From Victivallaceae bacterium (GTDB taxonomy: Bacteria > Verrucomicrobiota > Lentisphaeria > Victivallales > Victivallaceae), in contig JAQUOK010000252.1 in NCBI GenBank assembly GCA_028717165.1, positions 1 to 5,602 of the forward strand: 5,602 bases of DNA, given 5' to 3'. The notes below the pieces were generated by a model. That model did not search any database. It saw only the letters and a program-made list of their open reading frames with translations, and was not told the origin of the DNA. The translations under genes were made by a program, and so were the position numbers. Positions 4,707 through 5,602 of this stretch are shown here, piece by piece (positions within the stretch are counted from its first letter, which is position 1; every line of letters starts with the position of its first letter).

Positions 4707-5602
4707 ATGAACTCGCTGTTAATCGCCGCCGGAGCCGGGATTCTCTATCTGATCGCCTATCACACTTACGGCAGGTTTCTCGGCAAAAAAATCTTCAAAC
4801 TCGCGAAAGACAATGTCTGCCCCAGTGTCGAACTCAATGACGGAATTGATTTCGTTCCGTCTAAAAAGGAAGTTCTGTTCGGCCACCATTTCGCTTCCAT
4901 CGCCGGAACAGGCCCCATCGTCGGGCCGGCCCTTGCGGTCATCTGGGGATGGCTCCCGGCCCTGGTCTGGATAATATTCGGTTCCATTTTCATGGGCGCG
5001 GTGCATGACTTCGGCGCTCTGGTGATTTCCCTGCGCAGTCAGGGGCGCTCCATCGGCGATATCGCCGGGGACATGATCAGCAAGCGGGTCAAACTGTTGT
5101 TCCTGATGATCATTTTTCTTTCACTGCTCATAGTCATAGCTATTTTTGCCGTCATTATCGGCATTTGCTTCAACAAATTCCCGGAATCGGTCTGGCCGGT
5201 ATGGCTGCAGATTCCCATTGCCGTGGTACTGGGCATATTAATTTACCGGAAGAACTGGAATCCCACCATGCTCGGGCTGATTGCCGTAGCGCTGATGTAC
5301 GCGACAATTCTGTTCGGCGCTTATCATCCGGTCCACATGGGCAGTATGAACATAATCGCCTTTGACCAGCATGGACTGGAACTCAGTAAAGTTATTTTTT
5401 CGCCTGTCGCCATCTGGGTGATACTGCTGCTTTTTTACGTATATATAGCCTCGACCATTTCTGTCAAAACCCTGCTTCAGCCGCGTGATTTCATCAACTC
5501 ATATCAGCTTTTCATCACCATGGGTCTGCTGGCGCTCGGGATCATTGTAGCCCATCCGACCATAGCCGCGCCGGCAACCAACCTTTTCCTCAAGGACAGC
5601 CC
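4707..5602 (+). CDS. cstA: CstA-family carbon starvation/pyruvate transporter, 3' end outside window
   Basis: The first 298 residues of a CstA (PF02554) inner-membrane protein; the reading frame is still open at the right edge. Characterised relatives (E. coli CstA and BtsT/YjiY) import pyruvate, and CstA has also been linked to peptide uptake under carbon limitation. Diagnostic sequence: a first helix with YLIAYHTYGRF (14-24), LNDGIDFVPSKKEVLFGHHF (43-62), SIAGTGPIVGPALA (64-77), FMGAVHDFGALVISLRSQGRSIGDI (95-119, the last part of the family core), and a QPRDFINSY turn (258-266) followed by a helix and HPTIAAPA (283-290). At least six hydrophobic segments are visible. The N-terminus lacks the additional first helix of E. 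coli CstA, as in shorter family members. It is 183 nt from the preceding gene, so it is probably transcribed on its own. The substrate, pyruvate or another compound, is not determined by sequence. Confidence 0.93.
   Translation, partial: MNSLLIAAGAGILYLIAYHTYGRFLGKKIFKLAKDNVCPSVELNDGIDFVPSKKEVLFGHHFASIAGTGPIVGPALAVIWGWLPALVWIIFGSIFMGAVHDFGALVISLRSQGRSIGDIAGDMISKRVKLLFLMIIFLSLLIVIAIFAVIIGICFNKFPESVWPVWLQIPIAVVLGILIYRKNWNPTMLGLIAVALMYATILFGAYHPVHMGSMNIIAFDQHGLELSKVIFSPVAIWVILLLFYVYIASTISVKTLLQPRDFINSYQLFITMGLLALGIIVAHPTIAAPATNLFLKDS

Overview
The window holds two complete genes and the start of a third, in a bacterial chromosome of moderate GC. From left to right these are: an L-fucose isomerase gene on the minus strand (361-2172), a divergently transcribed gene for an unusual fusion transporter (2355-4523, plus), and the 5' part of a CstA-type carbon-starvation/pyruvate transporter gene (4707 to the right edge, plus). 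The Shine-Dalgarno sequences (AAAAAAGGAG, AGAGGA, AAGGAA) and recognisable sigma70-like boxes show an ordinary bacterial expression system. The taxon cannot be proved from this window. The gene mix (fucose use, an SLC1/solute-binding-protein fusion) and the palindromic intergenic repeats would fit a gut or marine polysaccharide degrader, possibly of the Lentisphaerae/PVC type, but this is a low-confidence guess.

Positions 1-360 carry no gene but are dense in structure. A REPIN-like pair of inverted GTAG-footed hairpins lies at 92-155. It sits inside a wider imperfect inverted repeat (48-66 with 177-195). A perfect 16-bp stem follows at 219-260, then a G-rich stretch with quadruplex potential (276-304), and finally a 25-bp near-perfect palindrome (289-340) that begins 20 nt beyond the fucI stop and probably ends its transcript.

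The 182-nt region between fucI and the transporter gene contains divergent promoter-like elements that overlap on a perfect 15-bp palindrome (2210-2224). This is a good candidate for one operator controlling both genes.

The transporter is the most unusual gene. An N-terminal SLC1-like (Na+:dicarboxylate symporter fold) membrane domain is joined, through an extra hydrophobic segment ending in a lipobox-like LMAC, to a complete family-3 solute-binding domain. By hand alignment the membrane part lacks most residues that bind Na+ and aspartate in classical members. The binding domain keeps the carboxylate-binding Arg but not the amino-group-binding Asp. Together these suggest a binding-protein-tethered carrier, or a sensor, for a non-amino carboxylate.

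The 183-nt gap before cstA contains several small hairpins with alternative pairings and a weak promoter candidate, so cstA is probably transcribed separately. Functionally, fucI handles the first step of L-fucose use, and the two membrane proteins probably take up small carboxylates (for CstA, pyruvate or peptides are the known substrates of the family). A shared nutritional regulon is plausible but not shown.
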